A stretch of DNA of 64,000 nucleotides from Liopterus haemorrhoidalis (GCA_963971575.1 OZ020622.1:33076301-33140300), one strand, 5' to 3'; counted from the first letter of the stretch, positions 40,393 to 49,990 are shown. The notes: generated by a model from the sequence alone, not told the origin. A program made the numbers and translations.

Positions 40393-40934
40393 CTGATTCC
40401 AACAATTTTCCGCAACATGAGCAAAAAAATTGTTAAAATTATCGGCAGTTAGTTTAGTCGTTGATGAATTTGTTGTTGAAGTCTTACCCGTCTCCTGATT
40501 TATAATGTTCCATATTGATTTTGACTTATTGTCAGAAGCTGTAATAAATAAGGTTGCTGTAATATAATTTCTTAGCTTCTTTCAATTTCTTATTATACAC
40601 TTTTGTGTAATTTATGTATAAAGTACGAATGTTATTATTAATTATACTAAGGTCATACAGCAAAATCAAATATTCTTTCATTTTTTTAAGATTACTGTCA
40701 TACCACGGAAGTTTGTGTTTTCTATTATTATTGATCTACTTGTATGGGAAACAGGAATCTACTGCATTCAAAATTTGACTATTAAATACATTAACTTTTT
40801 CATTAATGTTATTAATACAGTTAATATTATCCCAGTTAATGTCATTTAAAAATTCCACGTAATTATTTAGGTTGCTGTTATTAAAAGAACGGTATCGATT
40901 TTTAATTGTATTTTTTGAATGTCGTTGTTCGGTT

Positions 40935-41174
40935 TTAAATGCAAAAAGAATGGTCTGAAAAATGGGTATTAATTACAGATACTGCATAATTTTCGTCATT
41001 TAAATTAGTAAAAACATTATCTAAACAACTTCCATTACCAAGGTAAGAGTATCTGGTAACATAAGAGTTCGTCTTGACTGAAGTCAAGTCGAAATATCGG
41101 GTACATGTAAATATTGAGTTTACTTTTTCCTCCACCGCTATTCCCAATAACTTTACCAAATATAATACAGACAC
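40935..41174 (-). pseudogene. LINE endonuclease, C-terminal fragment
   Basis: About 79 residues with GNGSCLDNVFTN and the terminal SDHSF motif, which is the conserved Ser-Asp-His of AP-type endonucleases. It belongs to the RT at 38851-40392. The N-terminal two thirds of the endonuclease are missing, which is usual for a 5'-truncated LINE. The linker to the RT (40393-40934) is frameshifted. Confidence 0.7.
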
Positions 41175-41181
41175 GGAATAA

Positions 41182-41185
<4 letters not shown>

Positions 41186-41234
<49 letters not shown>
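41186..41234. repeat. (AT)n microsatellite
   Basis: About 24 uninterrupted AT units, at the border between the LINE 5' end and the Copia LTR region. Confidence 0.95.
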
Positions 41235-41237
<3 letters not shown>

Positions 41238-41249
41238 ACACTATCAAAT

Positions 41250-41381
41250 ATTACACTGTCCAAAATCTGTATTTATTTTTTACCATCTTTAAAAAACATA
41301 TCTCCCTCTCTTTTATTTTTTGTGTCACTATGATCCCTAAATGTCAAAAATAATTCGCACATATTAACATACTCCCCCTTG
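41250..41381 (-). repeat. Copia 3' LTR start and polypurine tract
   Basis: On the minus strand GCAAGGGGGAGTATG (41381-41367) is a typical Copia polypurine tract directly followed by TGTTAATATGTGCG, the expected LTR start. The RNase H gene ends about 70 bases upstream. The LTR runs left into AT-rich DNA and the microsatellite, and its far end is not resolved. Confidence 0.55.
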
Positions 41382-41454
41382 CGAAATATTTTTTGTACAA
41401 ATATTCAAAATTATTGTTAGACAAAATTATTCCAATCCTAAACATGAATTAAAT

Positions 41455-41712
41455 TTGATAATTTTTAAACAACTTATACCCTTCGTTAAACGATCGGCTA
41501 TCATTTCTTCCGTTGGAACGTATTGTAGTTTGAATCGACCATTTTCAACTTAATTTTCTTTCCTAATTAGCAAGTATTTCAGATCTATATGCTTCGTTCG
41601 TCTACAATAGTTAGCATTTTTTGCTACGCTGATAGCTGACTGATTGTCACATTTGACATTGACACTTGCCTTTATGAAATATTTTTTCATTCCAATTTCG
41701 GCTCTGGTGCCG
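41455..41712 (-). pseudogene. Copia RNase H, C-terminal part
   Basis: The minus strand reads the last strands of Copia RNase H: a CDNQSAISVAKN block (catalytic Asp), NYCRRTKHIDLKY, and a YVPTEEMIADRLTKGI tail, with one stop within the KEN-VENG stretch. Its N-terminal half is at 45602-45318, and the two halves are separated by the 41721-45309 insertion. Removing the insertion and one copy of TATATATA restores a continuous frame. Confidence 0.75.
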
Positions 41713-41774
41713 TATATATACACACTCAATTTACATTATTTTCATGATTTTTTTGTAGGGACATCTTTCTTAGA

Positions 41775-42092
41775 TAATAATAAATTATATTAGGTACGGA
41801 AATCGTTAGTTTTCTTCACAGTTCTAATTATTTTTCACTTTTTAACTTGCAATTTTAGGTTAGATTTCTCCATATATCAACGCTTACCACAGCGCTAGGT
41901 TTAGCTAGGTTGCTGAATGCAACGGATGTGAAGCGAGCTATCTACCTACCTGTTAGTTTAATGACTAAACACTATCTTAGGTTAGGTTTGGTTAGTAATA
42001 GCTTAAATAAATTATATTAGGTACGGAAATTGTTAATTTTTTACACAGTTTTAATTATTTTTCACTTTTATAACTTGCAATTTTAGGTTAGA
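41775..42092. repeat. Direct repeat pair and diverged satellite unit
   Basis: ATAAATTATATTAGGTACGG begins two blocks of about 90 bases (from about 41780 and 42002) that differ at a handful of sites. Between them (41890-42000) is a single diverged unit related to the 89-bp satellite (GAAGCGAGCTATC, TTAATGACTAAACACTATC, TTAGGTTAGG). Confidence 0.75.
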
Positions 42093-42190
42093 TATTCGTA
42101 AAATGAACTTAAATTCGATATCTATCGCAGCGCTATCATTGGGTACTTTATAAACTAAATGCCAGCTGTGAACGAATTACACTGCTAAAT

Positions 42191-42224
42191 CTCTGAGGAA
42201 AATTGAGACTGATTTTCCTCAGAG
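42191..42224. repeat. 13-bp perfect hairpin
   Basis: CTCTGAGGAAAAT (42191-42203) and ATTTTCCTCAGAG (42212-42224) form a perfect stem with an 8-base loop, immediately before the hammerhead core. Its right arm borders the ribozyme's stem I. Confidence 0.9.
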
Positions 42225-42227
42225 ATA

Positions 42228-42259
42228 CTGAAGAAGACAATAAATTGTCGAAACCGGTC
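42228..42259 (+). ncRNA. Hammerhead ribozyme core, Penelope-type
   Basis: CTGAAGA (42228-42234), a stem II of GACAAT/ATTGTC with a short AA loop, GAAA (42250-42253), then CCGGTC, which gives a minimal stem III around ACCGGT and a GTC cleavage triplet. The GATA before CTGAAGA can pair with TATT after GTC as stem I. CUGANGA and GAAA are the invariant hammerhead boxes. Very short stem III hammerheads are known in the terminal repeats of Penelope-like elements, so this marks a Penelope remnant. Activity is not tested. Confidence 0.7.
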
Positions 42260-42421
42260 TATTCAAATATATGAATAAGTAATTTTTTTTTTTATTGACC
42301 TAATATTCCAATAAGCGACTACATTATTTAATATATTTCAAGGTCGAAAAGAAATACCAGAAGATATTATAACTAAATATGTTACCTATTAGTTATACCC
42401 GCTGTTTCACACATATATACA

Positions 42422-42780
42422 GGGGCGGATCGACCTGTCGGGCGATCGGGCATCGCCCGATGGGCCGATGCGACGGTCGCTATCCACTCAAATACCTATG
42501 ATATTATTCTATGATATTATTCTACAAATCGCTCACATTTTTTATTTGTTTTTCTAACATTTTTTCATTATTTTAGAGACCGTATTTTAATTTTCGATAT
42601 TAATATTAAAAATATAAATTAAATAAGTTTATTTAAATATACTTTGGTCTTTATTTATGCCCTCTTAAAACGTTCCCTATAAATGGTCAACAAGTCCCGT
42701 GAGCCTGGGCCGAAACATCCAAATCGCTTGGGCCGGTTCATCCAAATCGCCCGGGCCGATTCAATCCCGCGATCCGCCCC

Positions 42781-42782
<2 letters not shown>
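42422..42782. mobile_element. hAT MITE, 361 bp
   Basis: Perfect terminal inverted repeats CAGGGGCGGATCG / CGATCCGCCCCTG, flanked by 8-bp duplications CATATATA (42414-42421, 42783-42790). Both ends are GC-rich with repeated CGCCCGATGGGCC-like palindromes; the middle is AT-rich and has no ORF. The size, ends and duplication are typical of a hAT-mobilised MITE. Confidence 0.85.

Positions 42783-42834
<52 letters not shown>
42783..42834. repeat. (AT)n microsatellite
   Basis: About 25 AT units directly right of the hAT MITE. It may have grown from the AT-rich target duplication. Confidence 0.95.
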
Positions 42835-42840
<6 letters not shown>

Positions 42841-42849
42841 AAACACTTG

Positions 42850-45105
42850 TTACTTGGTTTGGTTAGAAGAAGCCGAGCGAAGCGAGCTACCCATCTTCTA
42901 GTTTACTGACAAAACACTATCTTAGGCTAGGTTAGGCTAGTAAGGGTTTGGTTAGAAGAGCCGAGCGAAGCGAGCTACCCATCTTCTAGTTTAGTGACAA
43001 AACACTTTCTTAGGTTTGGTAAGATTAGTAAGGGTTTGGTTAGAAGAAGCCGAGCGAAGCGAGCTACACATCTTCTAATTTAATGACAAAACACTATCAT
43101 AGGTTAGATTAGGTTAGTAAGGGTTTGGTTAGAAGAAGCCGAGCGAAGCGAGCTACCCATCTTCTAGTTTAATGACAAAACACTATCTTTGGTTAGGTTA
43201 GGTTAGTAAGGGTTTGGTTAGAAAAAGCCGAGCAAAGCGAGCTACCCATCTTCTAGTTTAATGACAAAACACTATCTTAGGTTAGGTTAGGTTGGTAAGG
43301 GTTTGGTTAGAAGAGCCGAGCGAAGCGAGCTACCCATCTTCTAGTTTAGTGACAAAACACTATCTTAGGTTAGGTTAGGTTAGTAAGGGTTTGGTTAGAA
43401 GAAGCCGAGCGAAGCGAGTTACCCATCTTCTAGTTTAATGACAAAACACTATCTTAGGTTAGGTTAGGTTAGTAAGGGTTTGGTTAGAAGAAGCCGAGCG
43501 AAGCGAGCTACCTATCTTCTAGTTTATTGACAAAACACTATCTTAGGTTAGGTTAGGTTAGTAAGGGTTTGGTAAGAAGAAGCCGAGCGAAGCGAGCTAC
43601 CTACTTTCTAGATTAATGACAAAAACACTATTTTAGGTTAGGGTAGGTAAGCAGAATGCAACTGGAGCGAGCGATCTACTTTTTAGTGTAATGACAAAAC
43701 ATTATTTTAGGTTAGGTTAGGAGCGGATTAGGCTAGTAGAACCAAGCGGAGCGAGCTACATATCTTCTAGTTTAATGACAAAACACTATCTTAGGTTAGG
43801 TTAGGTTAGTAAGGGTTTGGTTAGAAGAAGCCGAGCGAAGCGAGCTACCCATCTTCTAGTTTAATGACAAAACACTATCTTAGGTTAGGTTAGGTTAGTA
43901 AGGGTTTGGTTAGAAGAAGCCGAGCGAAGCGAGCTACCCATCTTCTAGTTTAATGACAAAACACTATCTTAGGTAAGGTTAGGTTAGTAAGGATTTGGTT
44001 AGAAAAAGCCGAGCGAAGCGAGCTACCCATCTTCTAGTTTAATGACAAAACACTATCTTAGGTTAGGTTAGGTTAGTAAGGGTTTGGTTAGAAGAAGCCG
44101 AGCGAAGCGAGCTACCCATCTTCTAGTTTAATGACAAAACACTATCTTAGGTTAGGGTAGGTTGGTAAGGGTTTGGTTAGAAGAGCCGAGCGAAGCGAGC
44201 TACCCATCTTCTAGTTTAGTGACAAAACACTATCTTAGGTTAGGTTAGGTTAGTAAGGGTTTGGTTAGAAGAAGCCGAGCGAAGCGAGCTACCCATCTTC
44301 TAGTTTAGTGACAAAACACTATCTTAGGTTAGGTTAGGTTAGTAAGGGTTTGGTTAGAAGAAGCCGAGCGAAGCGAGCTACCCATCTTCTAGTTTAATGA
44401 TAAAACACTATCTTAGGTTAGGTTAGGTTAGTAAGGGTTTGGTTAGAAGAAGCCGAGCGAAGCGAGCTACCCATCTTCTAGTTTATTGACAAAACACTAT
44501 CTTAGGTTAGGTTAGGTTAGTAAGGGTTTGGTTAGAAGAAGCCGAGCGAAGCGAGCTACCTACTTTCTAGATTAATGACAAAAACACTATTTTAGGTTAG
44601 GGTAGGTAAGTAGAATGCAACTGGAGCGAGCGATCTACTTTTTAGTTTAATGACAAAACATTATTTTAGGTTAGGTTAGGAGCGTATTAGGCTAGTAGAA
44701 CCAAGCGGAGCGAGCTACATATCTTCTAGTTTAATGACAAAACACTATCTTAGGTTAGGTTAGGTTAGTAAGGGTTTGGTAAGAAGAAGCCGAGCGAAGC
44801 GAGCTACCCATCTTCTAGTTTAATGACAAAACACTATCTTAGGTTAGGTTAGGTTAGTAAGGGTTTGGTTAGAAGAAGCCGAGCGAAGCGAGCTACCTAC
44901 TTTCTAGATTAATGACAAAAACACTATTTTAGGTTAGGGTAGGTAAGTAGAATGCAAGTGGAGCGAGCGATCTACTTTTTAGTTTACAGACAAAACATTA
45001 TTTTAGGTTAGGTTAGGAGCGTATTAGGCTAGTAGAACCAAGCGGAGCGAGCTACATATCTTCTAGTTTAATGACAAAACACTATCTTAGGTTAGGGTAT
45101 GTTTA
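42850..45105. repeat. 89-bp satellite array with TTAGG tracts
   Basis: About 25 tandem units. The period is 89 bases, measured between TTAGG starts at 43791, 43880, 43969 and 44058. Each unit has (TTAGG)3, TAAGGGTTTGGTTAGAAG, AGCCGAGCGAAGCGAGCTAC and TTCTAGTTTAATGAC. Diverged units with TACTTTCTAGATTAATGAC recur at 43602, 44561 and 44898 (959 and 337 apart), which indicates block duplication within the array. No protein is encoded. The array lies inside the 41721-45309 insertion. Confidence 0.93.
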
Positions 45106-45317
45106 ATAACAAAAACATTCTACGGAACAGTGTAGCACGTTCTATGCTGCCATCTTTTGACAAATAATGTAATTACAACAATGCATTTTACAAAACTTTT
45201 ACCTTTGTAACTCAAGAAAATCGCGATAACCCGCAATTTTTTTTTCTGAAAAATACTACTTGAATGACCTACTTTCAGACACCGTTTGAAAAATTTGAAA
45301 ATTCGTGTGTATATATA

Positions 45318-46336
45318 CGACACCGGACCCCCAATTTCTTCTAAAAAATTATTTATCCATAGTCCTTCTTGAAAAGTTTCACATAATACGACGTACTCTG
45401 CCTCACACGTTGATTGTGATACTACTGTCTGTTTACTGGACTTCCAGGAGACTGCGGCTCCGCAGAAAATATTGGCGAAACCACTCGTTGACTTTCCATC
45501 GTTTTCTAGAGCATTCCAACTAGCATCTGAAAAACCAATTAGATTTTTGTATCTTTGTTTATATATCAATCCAAATGTTGCCATTGCGTGGTATTGTTTC
45601 AAATAATCGACTCAAATAATTTACCGCAAACAAAATGTCAGGACGTATTCCATTTGCCAAATACATCAGACATCCGATCAGTTCTTGATAGAGAATATTT
45701 TCTTTTCCATTTTCTTCATTTTTTTTTGTAATTTTAGTCTTATTTCTATTGGTGTACTGATTGGTTTTGCTTCTTTCATCTTAAACCTTTCTCAAATTTC
45801 TTCAATATAGTCTGTCTGATTTATTTTTAAAGTCTTGTTCGTCTTGTTTCTTGTTATTCTTATTCCAAGTAGTCTTTTAGGCTCTCCCAAATCACTAATT
45901 TCGAATTTTGATTTTATTTCCATTAATACCTTCTCATCTAAGTTCTTACTTGATGTAGCAATTAAAAAATCGTCTGTATATACTCCCAAAAGCACAATTC
46001 CTTCATCATTACTTCGAAAATAAATACATCTGTCAGTTTGTAAACGTTGGTATCCTAGCAATTTTAATTCATCATTTAGTTTGGTATTCCATGCGTTACC
46101 TGATTGTTTCAGTCCGTATAAAGATTTTATTAATTTACATACTTTGCCATTTCGATTAATTTTATCATCATCTCCTTTTGGTATGTCCATATAAATATCT
46201 TTTTTTAAAGTTCCATATAAATAGGCAGTGTTAATATCAATCTGTCGAAGTATCATATTCCGTTCATTCGCTATTGCAAGTAACATTCTTAATGATGGAA
46301 GTTTCAGTACTGGAGAATACGTTTCATAATAATCTA
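45318..46336 (-). pseudogene. Copia pol: reverse transcriptase and RNase H N-terminal half
   Basis: The RT starts at the left edge of the preserved part (DYYETYSPVLKLPSLRM at about 46325) and continues with RQIDINTAYLYGTLK, SLYGLKQSGNAWN and the catalytic YTDDFLI (about 45975). Stops and a frameshift occur between 45780 and 45610 (KEAKPISTPIEI, YQELIGCLMYLANGIRPDI). RNase H begins with GFSDASWNALENDGKSTSG and SQSTCEAEYV. The upstream gag, protease and integrase are absent; at 46336 the sequence changes to a plus-strand Gypsy integrase. Confidence 0.85.
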
Positions 46337-46837
46337 TTCATAATACATTCCTGTCATACAGGTATTTCTAAAATGAAAGCTTTAGCTAGAATGTATTTTT
46401 GGTGGCCAAAATTGGACGCTAATGTTGAAAGTCATGTGAAATTTGTATGAGCAATAGATCATCACCTCCCAAGATGAGAGTCGAACCTTGGTCTGATACT
46501 CACAAACATTTTGAAAGAGTTCACATATATTATTTAGGTCCAGTTAATCAAAAACATTTTTTAATTTTAATTGATTCTTTTTCAAAATGGGTAGAAATTA
46601 AAAAGGTATCGAAATTAGATTCTAAGACCACTATTAATAAACTGAGAGAAATTTTTGCCACTTTTGGTCTACCTAAGCATATACATGCAGACAACGGAAC
46701 ACAATTTACATCATCCGAGTTTATTAAATTTTGCTTTTTAAATGGAATAAAATTTACTATTTCACCACCTTTCAATCCGTCAACGAATGGAAGTGCAGAA
46801 AATGCGGTGAAAACATTTAAATATACAATAAAAAAAA
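46337..46837 (+). pseudogene. Gypsy-2 integrase, zinc-finger end and catalytic core
   Basis: From the left joint: CHTGISKMKALARMYFWW and the PKLD segment of the integrase N-terminal domain, a TGA at about 46448-46450, then the core with LILIDSFSKWVE, the second Asp in HADNGTQFTS and the Glu in NGSAENAVK. The usual first Asp (D-F-L-G-P) has become Tyr (IYYLGP, about 46530), so strand transfer would be lost. The frame continues at 47975 after removal of family E copy 1. The strand is opposite to the adjacent Copia; nothing shows which inserted first. Confidence 0.82.
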
Positions 46838-47325
46838 TTGATGTGAAGTGTGAATTTTCACACATTGCAGGATTTCGCAGGTATATAATAAGTGAAGGCG
46901 GCATGCTGAGTGTGTAGGACAAATTTTGCTTTGTAGTAACTACGGCAAAATGAACGATCTTTTTAAAATAATTTATCATCTGTTAATCTCAGAGCTTTAA
47001 AAACAAATTAAAATATTTTTTTGTTAATTTTAATTCGAATACCTAATATCATTATTTAGGTTTCTAAATAAGTGCAGTATTTTTTTTATATAACAAGGTT
47101 CATTAAGATTTTGAAAATTGGGCCTATGGCTTTTATTGGTTGTCTTAAATCATACGCTCCGCTCCTCTGGCTTCGTATAAATGACACAGAATGAAAATAT
47201 AATTCCAATTGGTTATTAAATTTACGCTCTTGAAAATTAAATTCAAAATGTGCTAAAATATAACTAGAATTTTAACAAATTAATTTAAACATAATAAATA
47301 TGAAAAAAAAACAAAAAATAAAATT

Positions 47326-47412
47326 GACTCCACAAGCCAGGAACGAACCTGTGTAGTGAATAACGATCCTGTGTGGTTGTCGAGCAACTGAGCCACTAGA
47401 CCACCAAACGCT
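47326..47412 (-). ncRNA. tRNA-like module in family E copy 1
   Basis: The minus strand has an A-box-like TGGCTCAGTTGC (47395-47384) and a B-box-like GGTTCGTTCC (47349-47340) at normal tRNA spacing, with GGTGGTCTAGTGG at the 5' side. It is a tRNA-derived promoter module rather than a working tRNA: acceptor pairing is poor and no clear anticodon arm is seen. Confidence 0.45.
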
Positions 47413-47888
47413 TATCAACTTAGTGTGTTATAAGAGTATAACATGTATGCATCGTCAACCAAAAAACACAAAAAATGCGTTATTTTCCGAAAACATAATC
47501 TGATCAAAAATTCCTGTTGTACTATTCCGGTTCACACCAATATACATTACTTAGAATTTTTTCACATTTTTAGTTTAAACCACCTGGGCTACAGGGTGTG
47601 GGCCAAAAATTTTTTGCACAATTTTGGCAAAAATCGCCTCTAAATAATTTATTTTGCAAAAATTAAATTTTGATCGTTAATCCACGTACTAAGGGCTTTC
47701 ATTTGATACCCTACTCAGAATTTTAAAAAAATATTTTTTTTTTCGATGAGCACATATTTGTTTATATTTTTAGGGGGATATGTTTTTTAGATGTTATAGT
47801 ATTTTTCCTATTTGCGGGTCAAAAAGTTATACAAGTATGCCAATTTTCAACTCTCTAGGTTTAGCCGTTTGCCTACAATTTTTACCGA

Positions 47889-47928
47889 ACAGACAGACAG
47901 ACAGACATACAGACAGACAGACAGACGA
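47889..47928. repeat. (CAGA)n microsatellite
   Basis: About nine CAGA/GACA units near the 3' end of family E copy 1. Confidence 0.9.
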
Positions 47929-47974
47929 CAAAATGACGGTATAAGGGTTTTTTGGTCATACCTACAAAACCCTA

Positions 47975-48553
47975 ATAAAATGTTGAAAGATTGTCAAGAC
48001 AAGGATTTTGACACTATTGTTAACATGTATCTTTTTAAATACAGAAATACCCCCACTGCACCACAAATGAAACACCAGCTAAACGAATGTTTAACCGAAA
48101 ATTGTGGAATAAATTAGATATTATTTTTGAAAAAAATCTAAATTGTACAAAAAATTCATTAAAACCTACTAGAGATTTAAAATTTGTAGAAAGCGAGATA
48201 GTTTATGTTAGAGATTATAGAAATCCAACCAAAAAAATATGGAAAAAGGCAACAATTGAGGAAGTCTTGGGAAAAAAAATTTATTTGGTAAAATTAATTA
48301 ATGAAAATTTAATTTGGTCCGACATGCTAATCAAATTTTAAAAGGGAATCAAAACTTAAATGCCACGGTTGAGACACAGGAAATAATTAAAGCACATGTA
48401 GACGATATTTTAATAAATAAAAGTGTTTCAGAGAACCAGCAACAACAAAATGTTCCTCATCATACTGTTATTACCGAAGACACTCTATCACGAAACTCCT
48501 CTATCAGTTCGATCTACGAGAATAAAAATAAACCCAAGTCGTTTGACATATAA
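47975..48553 (+). pseudogene. Gypsy-2 integrase C-terminus
   Basis: After family E the reading resumes with MLKDCQDKDFDTIVNMYLFKYRNTP, the end of the integrase core, then a frameshift near 48090-48110 and the C-terminal module ESEIVYVRDYRNPTKKIWKKATIEEVLGKKIYLVKL (a GPY/F-like fold), a stop near 48340 and a hydrophilic tail to 48553. The tail resembles that of Gypsy-3 (VSVRDYRN), so the two elements are related. Confidence 0.75.
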
Positions 48554-48828
48554 TAGTTCATTTCAACAAATAACTTAATTTTGTTAGGATGAGAAATCAC
48601 TAAACATTCAACTTATCGTATTATTTATTTATTTAATCATATAAAAATGTATATAACTAAGAACACCAGATACAAGCGGGCACGCCAAAAAAGATCCCGT
48701 TCCACGCCGTTGTTAGATCTGCTCATGTGACTACCTCTCCTCTTCCTACGCCGGTACAAGCGCGGGACACAATACCGACCGCCTATATGGTGCTGCCGCC
48801 ACGCCATTGCTCAGTGCGCCCTCTTTGA
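48554..48828. other. Gypsy-2 3' region and repeat R copy 1
   Basis: No ORF. From about 48714 to 48836 lies a GC-richer repeat (GCTCATGTGACTAC, CGCCATTGCTCAGTGCGCCC, TCTTTGAAAAACTCACTAAC) that recurs at 58605-58697 downstream of Gypsy-3. Both copies follow the end of a related Gypsy element, which hints at a shared flank or LTR part. Confidence 0.5.
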
Positions 48829-49990
48829 AAAACTCACTAACACTATAATTGAATAATATGATTTCTTTTCCTCGTACCCTGTGCTAAAAAATTGTTTTGT
48901 AAGTCGTTTTGGTTATTAATATCACCATTATTTTGTTCCTCTTGGGCCAATGGTGCGGGTACATTGTAATGTTGTGCCATATTATGATAAACACCACATA
49001 CATATGTTATCTTAGCAGCTCTTATGGGGTCATAATGTAGAGTTCGATGTTTTAAAAGGCAACGAAACCTTGCTTTTAATATTCCATTTACCCGTTCAAT
49101 ACATGATCTTGCTCCGTAAATGCTGATTAAATCTCCCTTCAGGTGTATTGTTATCCTGATTCCCTGGATAGGGTACTAACAGCCATGGTGCTAAAGGGTA
49201 ACCTTCGTCTCTAATTAAATGATAATTTGCATTATTTACATATTTGTTTCGCAGATGTCTGTTGATATTGGACACCGACCATATGACAGCATCATGAACA
49301 GATCCTGGATATCTTGCATTCATATGCATTATTTTTAAATCCGCATTAGCTATTATTTGTACATTGATACTATCCTTACGATTATAGTACGGTCCAGCTG
49401 GATGTACAGGCTGTTCCGCAGGTGGAGCTATTTTAGCAATGTGAGTTCCGTCTATTGCACCTATTGTACCAGGAAAGTTGTACTGTTCTTGAAAGATGCG
49501 TTTATTAATTTCAATTTCTTGATCTGGAAATTTAATCCACTGATTTAAGAGATGCTTATTAATAATATCCGTAACTAACATAATAATTCGACTGACTGAT
49601 GGCTGGCACATAGGGAAATCAGCACTTGCACCAATACAAGTTTGATAGCTTCCATGGTCAAAGAAATTCAAAGCAGATAGTACTTTCATATAATTTGGTA
49701 TGGCTGTTGATCTTTTTGTTTCCGGCATATGTGGAATTAGTTCTTCAATTAAATACTTTACGGCAACTTTATTTAAATGAAACAGTTTAACAAATCTGCC
49801 ATCAGGAAGTTCAAATGGATTACCCGTAGTATCTCGAAGTCTTCTATTAAATAACCTTAATTCCTTTCTAAAACATTAGGTAATTTAGATATTTGAAGTA
49901 TTCACTAAAAATGATTTTCTTACCTTTCTTCTCTCTCTCCCGTTCATTTTCATTTATTAAATAACCGAAATAAAGACCTGCACCTGCCAT
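48829..49990 (-). pseudogene. HARBI1-like PIF/Harbinger transposase, two exons, one frameshift
   Basis: Exon 1 (about 49990-49925) encodes MAGAGLYFGYLINENERERR and ends at a GTAAGA donor. Exon 2 starts after a TTTTAG acceptor near 49880 and encodes RLRDTTGNPFELPDGRFVKLFHL, a helix-turn-helix-like QPSVSRIIMLVTDII, and the DDE core: D in GAIDGTHI, D in IRDEGYPLAP and E in CIERVNGILKARF. One indel near 49115 separates the second Asp from the Glu; the frame then runs to about 48830. Apart from that indel the protein is nearly complete (about 370 residues), so this copy is much younger than the one at 11.7 kb. Confidence 0.8.

Larger units (their letters stand above)
38622..41189 (-). mobile_element. 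5'-truncated LINE with (ATT)n tail
   Basis: The 3' end on the minus strand is AATAAAGATTTATTATTATT (38622-38650 on plus), that is an AATAAA-like signal and ATT repeats. It encodes the end of an endonuclease (41174-40935), a linker and a reverse transcriptase (to 38851). The 5' end stops at an AT microsatellite. FADD-type RT with GVPQGSILGPILF and no RNase H suggests a CR1/L2-like or related lineage; I do not fix the clade. Confidence 0.75.
41721..45309. mobile_element. 3.6-kb non-autonomous insertion carrying a satellite array
   Basis: The insertion splits Copia RNase H and is flanked by TATATATA (41713-41720, 45310-45317). Its ends are inverted: CACACTCAATTTACATTATT on the left and, on the complement of the right end, CACACGAATTTTCAAATTTT, roughly 70% alike. 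An eight-base duplication and CA...TG ends suggest a hAT-like DNA transposon without its transposase. Inside are a duplicated 90-bp block (41775-41865 and 42000-42092), a hairpin plus hammerhead ribozyme, a hAT MITE and the 89-bp satellite array. Low complexity of the duplication is a caveat. Confidence 0.6.
46838..47974. mobile_element. Family E retroposon, copy 1
   Basis: 1.1-kb insertion in the Gypsy-2 integrase, between A-rich runs (AATAAAA on both sides). It begins TTGATGTGAAGTGTGAATTT, which includes the near-palindrome TGTGAATTTTCACA, and ends in GACAGACA units, then AGGGTTTT...AAAACCCTAA, a hairpin. A second copy starts at 63275 and aligns over 46838-47830, except for the tRNA-like module. 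No ORF. It is most likely a non-autonomous retroposon or composite SINE; transposition chemistry is not established. Confidence 0.65.

Noticed and set aside
41114..41353. 79-codon ORF with a poly-Ile/Tyr run, and a similar one at 42655-42846.
   Set aside because: They are translations of AT microsatellites.
42850..45105. CRISPR array or telomere.
   Set aside because: Units are contiguous tandem repeats without variable spacers, and TTAGG is only part of an 89-bp unit, so it is neither a CRISPR array nor a true telomere.
47326..47412. Possible functional tRNA genes in family E.
   Set aside because: A and B boxes are present, but acceptor stems do not pair well and the modules lie inside a repeated element. 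I list them as tRNA-like modules only.
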